Positions 1 to 6,301 of a stretch of DNA of 11,572 nt are shown one piece after another. The DNA is from an uncultured Campylobacter sp. (GTDB lineage Bacteria; Campylobacterota; Campylobacteria; Campylobacterales; Campylobacteraceae). The translations under genes and the position numbers were made by a program. Each line of letters starts with the position of its first letter. Position 1 is the first letter of the stretch. The notes below the pieces were generated by a model. That model made no database searches. It saw only the letters and a program-made list of their open reading frames with translations, and had not been told where the DNA came from. The stretch is from NCBI RefSeq assembly GCF_938045595.1, contig NZ_CALIBB010000150.1, forward strand, positions 1 through 11,572. Reading direction: 5' to 3'.

Positions 1-1056
1 GAGCGAGGCAGCCATGGCCTCGATGCAGGTGCGGCCGACGTTGTTGAACGGGTCTTGTTCGGTCAATGACCAACCCGAGGTTTGGCAGTGTGTACGCAGC
101 GCCAGTGATTTGGGGTTCTTCCCGCCGAAACTCTTCACGATCTTGGCCCAAAGCATACGCGCGGCGCGCATCTTGGCGATCTCCATGAAGTGGTTCATAC
201 CGATGGCCCAGAAGAAGGAGAGACGCGGAGCGAAGGCGTCGACGTCGATACCGGCGTTGATACCTGCGCGGAGGTACTCCATACCGTCCGAGAGGGTGTA
301 AGCCATCTCGATGTCGGCCGTAGCACCCGCCTCCTGCATGTGATAGCCGGAGATGGAGATGGAGTTGAACTTGGGCATGTTCTGCGAGGTGTACTCGAAG
401 ATGTCGGCAATGATGCGCATCGAAAATTCGGGCGGATAGATGTAGGTGTTACGCACCATGAACTCCTTGAGGATGTCGTTCTGGATCGTTCCCTGCATCT
501 CCTCGAGCTTCGCACCCTGCTCCAAACCGGCGTTGATGTAGAACGCGAGGACGGGCAACACGGCGCCGTTCATGGTCATGGATACAGACATTTTGCTCAA
601 GGGAATACCGTCGAAGAGTACCTTCATATCCTCCAACGAGCAGATCGATACACCGGCTTTACCAACGTCGCCCACCACGCGGGGGTTATCAGCGTTGTAG
701 CCGCGGTGCGTCGGCAGGTCGAAGGCTACGGAGAGACCTTTCTGACCCGAAGCGAGGTTACGGCGATAGAAGGCGTTCGACTCCTCGGCCGTGGAGAATC
801 CGGCGTACTGACGGATGGTCCAGGGACGCATGGCGTACATGCCGCTATATGGGCCGCGCAGGTAGGGGGGCAGACCGGAAGCGTAGTGCAGGTGCTCCAT
901 GCCGTCAAGGTCTTCTTTCGTGTATACGGATTTCACCTGAATGTGTTCAGGCGTTTTCCAGTCGGCGGTGATGCCGTTGGACTTTGCCCAGGCCGTCGCA
1001 TCCGTAGCGACAAAGCCGGCTGACTTGATATCTATGTTTCTAAAGTTCGGTCTCAT
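1..1056 (-). CDS. mutB: Methylmalonyl-CoA mutase large (catalytic) subunit, 3' part beyond window
   Basis: Catalytic subunit of adenosylcobalamin-dependent methylmalonyl-CoA mutase, which interconverts (R)-methylmalonyl-CoA and succinyl-CoA in the cytoplasm; in Bacteroidales this feeds propionate formation. The frame is open for 352 codons from an ATG at 1056 and runs off the left edge, so the rest of the TIM barrel and the C-terminal B12-binding domain (DxHxxG) are not in view. Family-defining stretches are intact: RPWTIRQYAGFST (77-89), SVSMTMNGAVLPVL (157-170), IQNDILKEFMVRNTYIYPP (191-209), SISGYHMQEAGA (234-245) and HCQTSGWSLTEQD (323-335). By alignment from memory with the Propionibacterium enzyme, Tyr84, Arg202 and His239 match its active-site Tyr89, Arg207 and His244. 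The start lies 12 bases after the mutA stop with GGAAAG just upstream, so mutA and mutB are cotranscribed. The product call is near certain; only the host genus is inferred. Confidence 0.96.
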   Translation of the reverse strand, partial: MRPNFRNIDIKSAGFVATDATAWAKSNGITADWKTPEHIQVKSVYTKEDLDGMEHLHYASGLPPYLRGPYSGMYAMRPWTIRQYAGFSTAEESNAFYRRNLASGQKGLSVAFDLPTHRGYNADNPRVVGDVGKAGVSICSLEDMKVLFDGIPLSKMSVSMTMNGAVLPVLAFYINAGLEQGAKLEEMQGTIQNDILKEFMVRNTYIYPPEFSMRIIADIFEYTSQNMPKFNSISISGYHMQEAGATADIEMAYTLSDGMEYLRAGINAGIDVDAFAPRLSFFWAIGMNHFMEIAKMRAARMLWAKIVKSFGGKNPKSLALRTHCQTSGWSLTEQDPFNNVGRTCIEAMAASL

Positions 1057-1068
1057 AAGATCTTTCCA

Positions 1069-2934
1069 TCAAAGAAGTTTCGCGTTAAACATCTGCAAGG
1101 TCTCCAGCACGTTCGATTTCACGTGAATGAAATGTTCGATGCCGGCAGCTTTCAATTCTTCCATGCAAGCAGGCGCACCTGCCACCACAAACAGTTCCTT
1201 GCCGTCGATCAGCTTGAAAGCCTCGGGGGCATGAACGGCATACTCGTCGTCGCTCGAGCAGAGCACGATGATGTCGGCCTTCTTCTCGCGAGCGGCCTTC
1301 ACGCCAGCCTCTACGGTCTCGAAACCGAGGTTGTCGATGATCTCGTAGCCTGCGCAGGCGAAGAAGTTGGACGAGAACTGCGAGCGTGCCAGACGCATGG
1401 CCAGATTGCCGATGGTCAGCATGAACACTTTCGGGCGTTTGCCGCTGTGCTCCGTGGCCAGACGCAGGGTTTCAAACTCCGACGCACCGCGAGAAAAGTC
1501 GAGCTTCTCGATCGAGGCGTCTTTGCTGCAACCGCATCCGTGGCCGGTGCCCTCTTCTTTCTTTTCGATCTTGTCGCCAGACATCTCCGTGAAGTTCGGG
1601 AAGATGTTCGTGCCCAGCAGACTGATGCGACGCGTGGCAACGAGCTTCTTGCGTGCCTTGTTCGATTCGTTGATGGCCTTCTGCACTTCGCCCGTGTTGG
1701 CTACGGCGGCAAATCCGCCCTTGTCCTCTACCTCGAGGAAGAGCTTCCATGCGGCGTCAGCCATCGACTGCGTCAGCACTTCTACGTAATAAGAACCCGC
1801 TGCGGGGTCAACCACCTTATCGAAGTGGCACTCTTCCTTGAGCAAGAGCTGCTGATTGCGTGCGATACGTTCCGAAAATTCGTCGGGCGTCTTGAATACG
1901 CTGTCGTACGGCAAGACGGTGATGGAGTCAACGCCTGCGATGGCGGCTGACATCGTCTCCGTCTGCGTGCGGAGCAGGTTTACGTAGGCGTCGAACACGG
2001 TCATGTTCCACATCGACGAGCGAGCATGGACGCGGATCTTGCAGGCGCAGTCGCACGAGGGGTTGTAGGCCTTGACGATCTCGGCCCAGAGCCAGCGTGC
2101 GGCGCGGAACTTGGCCATCTCTAAGAAGTAGTTCGACGAGATACCGAAATTGAACTTGATCTTCTTCGCCACCTTCTCTGCGGGCAGACCGGCCTCGCTC
2201 AGTTTGGCGATCAAATCGTTACCCCAAGCCAGCGCATAGCCCAGCTCTTGGGTGATGTACGAACCGGCGTCGTTGAGGTTGGCGGCGTTGACGGCCAGCA
2301 CGCGATAGCCCGGCAGGGCTTCGGCGGCGTTCACCACATCGACAGCTTCCTGCACCCAAGCGCCAGTCAGAGCCACACCCTTAACGAGGGGCTTCTTGAG
2401 CGGATCGTAAGCCACGGAGCCTACGACCTCGTCGAGGTTGACGCCCTTGGCCTTGAAATAGTCAGCGAGGATGCTGATCAGATCCGTCACGCGATGGTTG
2501 CAGGTGCGGAAATTGAGTTCCACGGCCACCGGATCGATGCCGTCGAGCAACGTAGCGATGTTCGCAGCGTCGATGAGGGTGCTCTTTACATTGAAACCGA
2601 GAGCCGTGACGCCACTCTCTGCGATGAGGCGTTTGGCTTTCTCGTTTGCCGCCGCGCAATCGTCGACGGCGAGGTCCTGACGGACCAACCACGTGTTGCA
2701 GACTTTCGTACCGCGCACGTAGGGGAACTCCCCGGGCAACGAGGTGGCGGTGGCCAGTCCTTCGATGTCTTCGGCGCGATAAAACGGATTCACATTGAAT
2801 CCTTCGCCCGTTTTCCAAACCAGTTTCTTCTCGAACGGCACGCCCTTTAGATCGGCTGTGATCTTGGCCATCCACTCTTCGGTGGTGACGGGCGGGAACT
2901 CCGAGAACAGTTTCTCTTTTGCTGCTTCTGCCAT
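1069..2934 (-). CDS. mutA: Methylmalonyl-CoA mutase small (non-catalytic) subunit
   Basis: A 621-residue partner of MutB, close to the usual length of bacterial MutA (about 620). It has the mutase fold: an N-terminal arm (1-60), a TIM barrel (about 60-440; for example MAKFRAARWLWAEIVKAY at 273-290 and VDPAAGSYYVE at 375-385) and a flavodoxin-like C-terminal domain (about 500-621). In that last domain the cobalamin-binding DxHxxG is missing: the matching strand reads IGNLAMRLARSQF (508-520). So this subunit cannot hold B12 in the normal way, as known for MutA subunits, which are structural. The linker carries a GHGCGC motif (464-469), and the barrel carries CDCAC (294-298) where the catalytic paralogue has ordinary residues. 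The ATG at 2934 is preceded by an A-rich stretch rather than a strong Shine-Dalgarno, as is common in Bacteroidetes. It sits 80 bases downstream of the SPOR gene and 12 bases upstream of mutB. Confidence 0.96.
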   Translation of the reverse strand: MAEAAKEKLFSEFPPVTTEEWMAKITADLKGVPFEKKLVWKTGEGFNVNPFYRAEDIEGLATATSLPGEFPYVRGTKVCNTWLVRQDLAVDDCAAANEKAKRLIAESGVTALGFNVKSTLIDAANIATLLDGIDPVAVELNFRTCNHRVTDLISILADYFKAKGVNLDEVVGSVAYDPLKKPLVKGVALTGAWVQEAVDVVNAAEALPGYRVLAVNAANLNDAGSYITQELGYALAWGNDLIAKLSEAGLPAEKVAKKIKFNFGISSNYFLEMAKFRAARWLWAEIVKAYNPSCDCACKIRVHARSSMWNMTVFDAYVNLLRTQTETMSAAIAGVDSITVLPYDSVFKTPDEFSERIARNQQLLLKEECHFDKVVDPAAGSYYVEVLTQSMADAAWKLFLEVEDKGGFAAVANTGEVQKAINESNKARKKLVATRRISLLGTNIFPNFTEMSGDKIEKKEEGTGHGCGCSKDASIEKLDFSRGASEFETLRLATEHSGKRPKVFMLTIGNLAMRLARSQFSSNFFACAGYEIIDNLGFETVEAGVKAAREKKADIIVLCSSDDEYAVHAPEAFKLIDGKELFVVAGAPACMEELKAAGIEHFIHVKSNVLETLQMFNAKLL

Positions 2935-3014
2935 AAATTTCTTCGTTTTACTGTGTAAAAAAATGACTGTATTGTATTCCTCACTTTTTGGGGGAGAGGA
3001 AGAGGATCTATGCT

Positions 3015-3599
3015 TTAAGGTCCGACGATGAGCCAGGCTGTTTCAAACTTGGGATTCTTTCGCCACCGCGCCAGCTCGGCCTCCGCCTCTTTCCGATCCG
3101 TATAATCGCCGATTATCACGCGGATCTTGCGGACCACTCCGTTCATCCGGATTCGAGCTCGAGCCCGATCAGCGGGCGTTAGCTTTGAGACAAGCTGCTC
3201 GGCGGCTTCGAGACGATCCAGACTGGCGATGACGATCCTATATCTCTTTTTCTCTGCTGCTTTTTGAGTCTTCGCTTGCCCCTCTCCTTCCGGCTGAATC
3301 TCTGGGACAGGCGCGGGCGGTGCGGCGGGCGTTTTTTCGCTCAGATCGTGGAGCAATTCAGAGGGGACAAAGCCGGCGGTATAGGCTGATCGATCCACCT
3401 CCTTCACGGGTGTGGACACCGTAAAATAGAAGGCGCATGCGACGGCGGCTACGGCGGCCGTCTGTCCCACCACACGCAGAGCGGCAGGGAGATGCGCCTT
3501 GACACTCTCGGGGATCAGGCGACGTGTGACGGGTATCGAATCGGGAACAGTAGGTTGGTTGATCGGCTGGGCCTCGGACGGTTCGGGGCTGAGCGGCGG
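3015..3599 (-). CDS. SPOR-domain membrane protein, 5' end cut off at the contig join
   Basis: Only the C-terminal 194 residues or so are present. Read from the join inward there is a proline-rich stretch, then VTRRLIPESVK (24-34), one membrane-spanning segment (about 43-62, rich in Ala, Val and Phe), a charged Pro/Lys linker, and a C-terminal SPOR domain (about 119-194; YRIVIAS and VIIGDYTDRKEAEAELARW). SPOR domains bind denuded peptidoglycan glycan at division sites, so this is probably a single-pass envelope protein with its SPOR domain in the periplasm. The layout resembles the large HU/CCDC81-type SPOR proteins of Bacteroidales, which would put DNA-binding-like domains in the missing N-terminus; this is inference. 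A GTG at 3473 gives a 152-residue frame, but it starts inside the membrane segment, and the frame stays open with gene-like sequence up to the join, so GTG is not the true start. It precedes mutA by 80 bases on the same strand. Confidence 0.8.
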   Translation of the reverse strand, partial: PPLSPEPSEAQPINQPTVPDSIPVTRRLIPESVKAHLPAALRVVGQTAAVAAVACAFYFTVSTPVKEVDRSAYTAGFVPSELLHDLSEKTPAAPPAPVPEIQPEGEGQAKTQKAAEKKRYRIVIASLDRLEAAEQLVSKLTPADRARARIRMNGVVRKIRVIIGDYTDRKEAEAELARWRKNPKFETAWLIVGP

Positions 3600-3600
3600 A
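3592..3600. other. Breakpoint joining Bacteroidales and Campylobacter DNA
   Basis: Left of here the minus-strand codons read as a Bacteroidales SPOR protein; right of here the plus-strand codons read as Campylobacter TolB, beginning near SGGLNIFPKW. Base composition changes sharply, from GC-rich to AT-rich third positions. The 9 bases AGCGGCGGA could belong to either side: they encode Ser-Gly-Gly of TolB on plus and fit the proline-rich stretch on minus. The exact point therefore cannot be set more finely, and a short shared overlap may have caused the join. No transposase, tRNA, integrase, terminal repeats or target duplication is visible. A chimeric assembly or amplification artefact is the likeliest cause. 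Confidence 0.87.
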
Positions 3601-4284
3601 TTAAATATCTTCCCTAAATGGGCAAGCGCGGCGCAGAATGAATTTTATTACACTTACTACGTCAATAAAAATACGCCCGCTATCTATAAATTTAATCTAT
3701 CCAACGGTAGCAAGAGTAAAATTTTTACCGGTCATGGCATGACGATAGCTTCAGATGTAAGCGCCGACGGCAGAAAGCTTCTAATCACCAATGCGCCTAA
3801 AGATCAACCCGATATTTATTTGTATGATATAGCCTCGGGCAGCGCTAAGCAAATTACCGATTACGCTGGCATTGATGTAAATGGAAATTTTATCGACGGC
3901 GATTCGCGCGTGGCTTTTGTGAGCGATCGTCTGGGCTATCCGAACGTATTTGCCACTAGCATAAACGGCGGCAACGTTCAGCAGCTCGTCTATCACGGCA
4001 AAAATAACAACTCCATCAGCACAAATGGCAATTACGTTACTTACTCTAGTCGCGACGGCGGGGGCGGATTTAATATATATTTAATCTCTACCCAAACCGA
4101 TATGATTCGCCAGTTAACGGCTAGTGGCAAAAATATGTTTCCTAGATTTTCTAGCGATGGCGGCAGCATTATGTTTATCAAGCAAGACGGCGGCGGAAGC
4201 TCGGTAGGTATTATCAGAGTTAACGAGAATAAAAGTTTCCAATTTCCGTTAAGAGTGGGTAAAATTCAATCGGTTGATTGGTAA
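3592..4284 (+). CDS. tolB: Tol-Pal translocation protein TolB, 5' part missing at the join
   Basis: Periplasmic beta-propeller protein that binds Pal and helps the Tol system pull the outer membrane inward at division. Only the C-terminal 230 residues or so (the propeller) are present; full TolB is around 400 residues, so the signal peptide and the N-terminal domain that contacts TolA are lost. Propeller blades appear as repeated S-x-D-G and D-I-Y-x-Y/L elements: SDVSADGRKLLIT, DQPDIYLYDIASG, FVSDRLGYPNVFATSINGG, GGFNIYLISTQ, FPRFSSDGGSIMFIKQDG. The reading frame continues upstream to an ATG at 3499, but those first 31 or so codons lie in antisense of the Bacteroidales SPOR gene and are not TolB. 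It is followed after 55 bases by pal. The identity is well supported by both sequence and neighbours. Confidence 0.92.
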   Translation, partial: SGGLNIFPKWASAAQNEFYYTYYVNKNTPAIYKFNLSNGSKSKIFTGHGMTIASDVSADGRKLLITNAPKDQPDIYLYDIASGSAKQITDYAGIDVNGNFIDGDSRVAFVSDRLGYPNVFATSINGGNVQQLVYHGKNNNSISTNGNYVTYSSRDGGGGFNIYLISTQTDMIRQLTASGKNMFPRFSSDGGSIMFIKQDGGGSSVGIIRVNENKSFQFPLRVGKIQSVDW

Positions 4285-4304
4285 AATATTAAAAAATCTC
4301 GTGA

Positions 4305-4310
4305 TATAAT
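4305..4310 (+). promoter_or_regulatory. Probable sigma-70 -10 box upstream of pal
   Basis: A perfect TATAAT within GATATAATGA lies 30 bases before the pal ATG, in an AT-rich tolB-pal spacer. Campylobacter promoters typically have a strong extended -10 and little or no -35, which fits. It would give pal its own transcription in addition to readthrough from tolB. A GAAAGGA Shine-Dalgarno lies at 4327-4333, 6 bases before the pal start. The motif is seen; promoter activity is inferred. Confidence 0.6.
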
Positions 4311-4339
4311 GACTTCAATTTTTTTTGAAAGGATAGAAA

Positions 4340-4813
4340 ATGAAACATTTAGTTTTATCTTCGATAGCAGTTGCTGCTCTATTATTGAGCGGTTGTTCTA
4401 AAAAGACCCCAGAGGCCGATACTACAAGCACAAGTAATGCAGATAGACTAGCTGCTTTGGCATCTCAGATCCAAAGTGAAGTTGGCACTGTTTATTTCGA
4501 CTTTGATAAATTTAATATTAGAGCCGATCAGCAAGGCACAATCAATAATAACGCAGCTCTATTCAATCAAGCAGGCGCAGAGTCTCTAACTGTTAAAGTT
4601 GAGGGTAACTGCGATGAGTGGGGTTCTGATGAGTACAACTATGCTCTTGGTCTAAAGAGAGCTACTGCAGCTAAAGACGCATTGGTTGCTCAAGGCGTAA
4701 ATGAGAGCAGAATTTCCGTAGTAAGCTACGGCGAGAGCAATATGGCTTGCACAGAGCATTCTAAAGAGTGCGACGCTCAAAACAGACGCGACGAATTCAA
4801 AGTTGGATTCTAA
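4340..4813 (+). CDS. pal: Peptidoglycan-associated lipoprotein Pal (Omp18-type)
   Basis: Outer-membrane lipoprotein that anchors the membrane to peptidoglycan and is the target of TolB. The 157-residue product starts with a lipoprotein signal peptide ending in the lipobox LLSGC, with Cys19 as the lipidated residue, then a short Ser/Thr linker. An OmpA_C domain follows: VYFDFDKFNI (51-60), GNCDEWGSDEYNYALGLKRA, SYGESN and NRRDEF. The first loop reads GNCDEWG where enterobacterial Pal has GHTDERG; from memory the same variant is normal in Campylobacter Omp18. Cysteines in this loop and in the ACTEHSKEC segment could form a disulfide (inference). The stop codon is one base away from the preferred cpoB start, so translation of the two is probably coupled. 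Confidence 0.96.
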   Translation: MKHLVLSSIAVAALLLSGCSKKTPEADTTSTSNADRLAALASQIQSEVGTVYFDFDKFNIRADQQGTINNNAALFNQAGAESLTVKVEGNCDEWGSDEYNYALGLKRATAAKDALVAQGVNESRISVVSYGESNMACTEHSKECDAQNRRDEFKVGF

Positions 4814-4814
4814 T

Positions 4815-5633
4815 TTGAAATTTAAAAATTTCACGGTGGCGGCTCTTTTGGGAGCTGCCACTTTTTTAAATGCAGAAACTTCCGCATTTGATGCTGGCAA
4901 TATTGATTCAGGCAGCTCTTATGGACTAACCGAAAACGAACAAGTATTGCGCGATAACCGCAAGCGTATAAGCGAGATGCAAACTAGTGTAGATAATACA
5001 CGCGAGAGTGTCGAAGGTTTGCGAAGCGTCCTTGAAGGAACAAATTCTAAAATTTCGAACCTGGAAAACAGGGTAGCGGATCTAGAAATTCGCGCTACGG
5101 GCAAGAGCCAAGGTAACAGCGAGCTAGATCAGATGAAACGAGATATCGCAACTATAAAAGCCCAAATTGCTGAAATTAATAAAAAATTAGGTAGCGGCGG
5201 CAGCGTAAAAAAAAACGCTGAATTAGACGCAGGCACTGTTTCAGTCCCTGCTAGTGCAAAATCAGACTCCGATTTTAAATCAAAAGATCAAGCTTCAGTA
5301 TTGAAAGAGGCTGACGCTTTATATGCCAAAAAAGACTATTCCGGCGCAAAAGAGCGCTACAGTTATTTAGTATCTAAAAATTATAAGCCCGCTAAGGCAA
5401 ACTATATGCTGGGCGAAATTTCATATTTCTCCGGCTCATACGCAGAAGCGATAAACTATTATAAAAAGAGCATCTCGCACAACGAGAGCCAAGACTACAC
5501 CCCAAAACTTCTTTATCACACTGCGATCAGCTTCGATAAGATCGGCGATAAAGACAGCGCAAATAAATTCTACAAAGCACTAAAGGCTTCATACCCAGAT
5601 TCCAAAGAAGCTAAAGCCGCGCCCGCTAGATAA
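4815..5633 (+). CDS. cpoB: Tol-Pal system coordinator CpoB/YbgF (coiled coil plus TPR)
   Basis: Periplasmic protein which in E. coli links Tol-Pal constriction to septal peptidoglycan synthesis. I place the start at TTG 4815, giving 272 residues with a clean signal peptide (KFKNF, hydrophobic AALLGAATF, cleavage after LNA at about residue 20). An upstream in-frame TTG at 4803 would add Met-Asp-Ser-Asn ahead of it and overlap pal by 11 bases; no ATG is available. A weak TTGGA lies 7 bases before 4815. After the signal come a Glu/Arg/Ser-rich coiled coil (about 41-126, with heptad-like VEGLRSVLEGTNSKISNLENRV), a low-complexity Gly/Ser/Lys linker, and C-terminal TPR repeats (about 160-265; EADALYAKKDYSGAKERY, YFSGSYAEAINYYKKSI, FDKIGDKDSANKFYKAL). 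Position right after pal is the standard place for this gene. Confidence 0.92.
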   Translation: MKFKNFTVAALLGAATFLNAETSAFDAGNIDSGSSYGLTENEQVLRDNRKRISEMQTSVDNTRESVEGLRSVLEGTNSKISNLENRVADLEIRATGKSQGNSELDQMKRDIATIKAQIAEINKKLGSGGSVKKNAELDAGTVSVPASAKSDSDFKSKDQASVLKEADALYAKKDYSGAKERYSYLVSKNYKPAKANYMLGEISYFSGSYAEAINYYKKSISHNESQDYTPKLLYHTAISFDKIGDKDSANKFYKALKASYPDSKEAKAAPAR

Positions 5634-5683
5634 TCTAAATTTAAAATATACGATCAAAATAAAATTTCAAATAGGAGAAAACT

Positions 5684-6292
5684 ATGGCTAACAACCGAGT
5701 TATAAAGATGCATTATGAGCTAAAAGACGGCAAAACCGGTGAAATTTTAGAGTCAAATTTAAACTCCGACCCGATCGCCTTTCTTAGCGGCAAGGATCAA
5801 ATCATCCAAAAGTTGGAAGATGAAATTTTAAATCTACAAGCGGGCGAGAGTAAAACGGTTCGCATAAGCCCGAGCGACGGAGTCGGCGAGTATAAAGAGG
5901 ACGCCGTGCAGATTTTGCCTAAAGAGCAGTTTGCGGGTATCGATCTGGTCGTTGGTATGGAGCTTTTCGGTCAGGCGGAGGACGGCGCGACTACCCGCGT
6001 GAGTGTCAAAGCTATCGGCGAGCAGGACGTTACCATCGATTTCAACCATCCATTCGCGGGCAAGGAGCTGGAATTTAATATAAAGATCGTCGAGAATCGC
6101 GAAGCGACGGCGGATGAAATTCTTACCGGACAGCCGGAGGGCGCGCACAGCTGCGGCTGCGGACACAACCATCACCACGAAGGGCACGAGTGCTGCGGCG
6201 GACACGATCACGCAGAGGATCACGAGTGTTGCGGAGGCCACGATCATGAGAAAGATCACGAGTGCTGCGGCGGGCACCATCACGAGCATTAG
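5684..6292 (+). CDS. slyD: SlyD-like FKBP peptidyl-prolyl isomerase with Cys/His metal-binding tail
   Basis: A cytoplasmic prolyl cis-trans isomerase and chaperone; in relatives it also delivers nickel to [NiFe] hydrogenase. The 202-residue product has the FKBP core (about 4-65 and 120-140) split by the insert-in-flap domain (about 66-120), with typical motifs YELKDGKTGEILESN (11-25), DPIAFLSG (29-36), ILPKEQF (77-83) and DFNHPFAGKELEF (119-131). From residue 155 the chain is almost only Cys, His, Gly and acidic residues: a CGCGHNHHH segment, then three 12-residue repeats built on HECCGGH. This would bind several Ni or Zn ions. A good AGGAG (5673-5677) precedes the ATG. It sits between cpoB and fabD, as in C. 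jejuni. The ion bound in vivo is not shown by sequence. Confidence 0.94.
   Translation: MANNRVIKMHYELKDGKTGEILESNLNSDPIAFLSGKDQIIQKLEDEILNLQAGESKTVRISPSDGVGEYKEDAVQILPKEQFAGIDLVVGMELFGQAEDGATTRVSVKAIGEQDVTIDFNHPFAGKELEFNIKIVENREATADEILTGQPEGAHSCGCGHNHHHEGHECCGGHDHAEDHECCGGHDHEKDHECCGGHHHEH
6182..6289 (+). repeat. Three 36-bp in-frame tandem repeats encoding the SlyD metal-binding tail
   Basis: The units at 6182-6217, 6218-6253 and 6254-6289 encode GHECCGGHDHAE, DHECCGGHDHEK and DHECCGGHHHEH. The length is a multiple of three, so gain or loss of a unit keeps the frame and changes only the number of metal ligands. The units differ at third positions and in the last residues, so they are not a very recent duplication. 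Confidence 0.85.
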
Positions 6293-6301
6293 GACTTTTT
6301 T

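Noticed and set aside
190..1023. Long plus-strand open frame of 277 codons opposite mutB
   Set aside because: It is exactly antisense to a strongly conserved mutase gene; GC-rich codons of that gene leave the opposite strand free of stops. Its protein is a His/Val/Gly-rich shadow with no recognisable family.
1123..1950. Plus-strand open frame of 275 codons opposite mutA
   Set aside because: Same effect: antisense of mutA with no ribosome site or known domain.
3015..3473. SPOR gene starting at the GTG at 3473
   Set aside because: That start falls in the membrane segment, and gene-like sequence continues in frame upstream to the join, so the gene is truncated rather than short.
3592..3600. 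Natural integration of a mobile element at the join
   Set aside because: No integrase, transposase, tRNA end, inverted repeats or target duplication is visible, and both flanking genes are simply cut.
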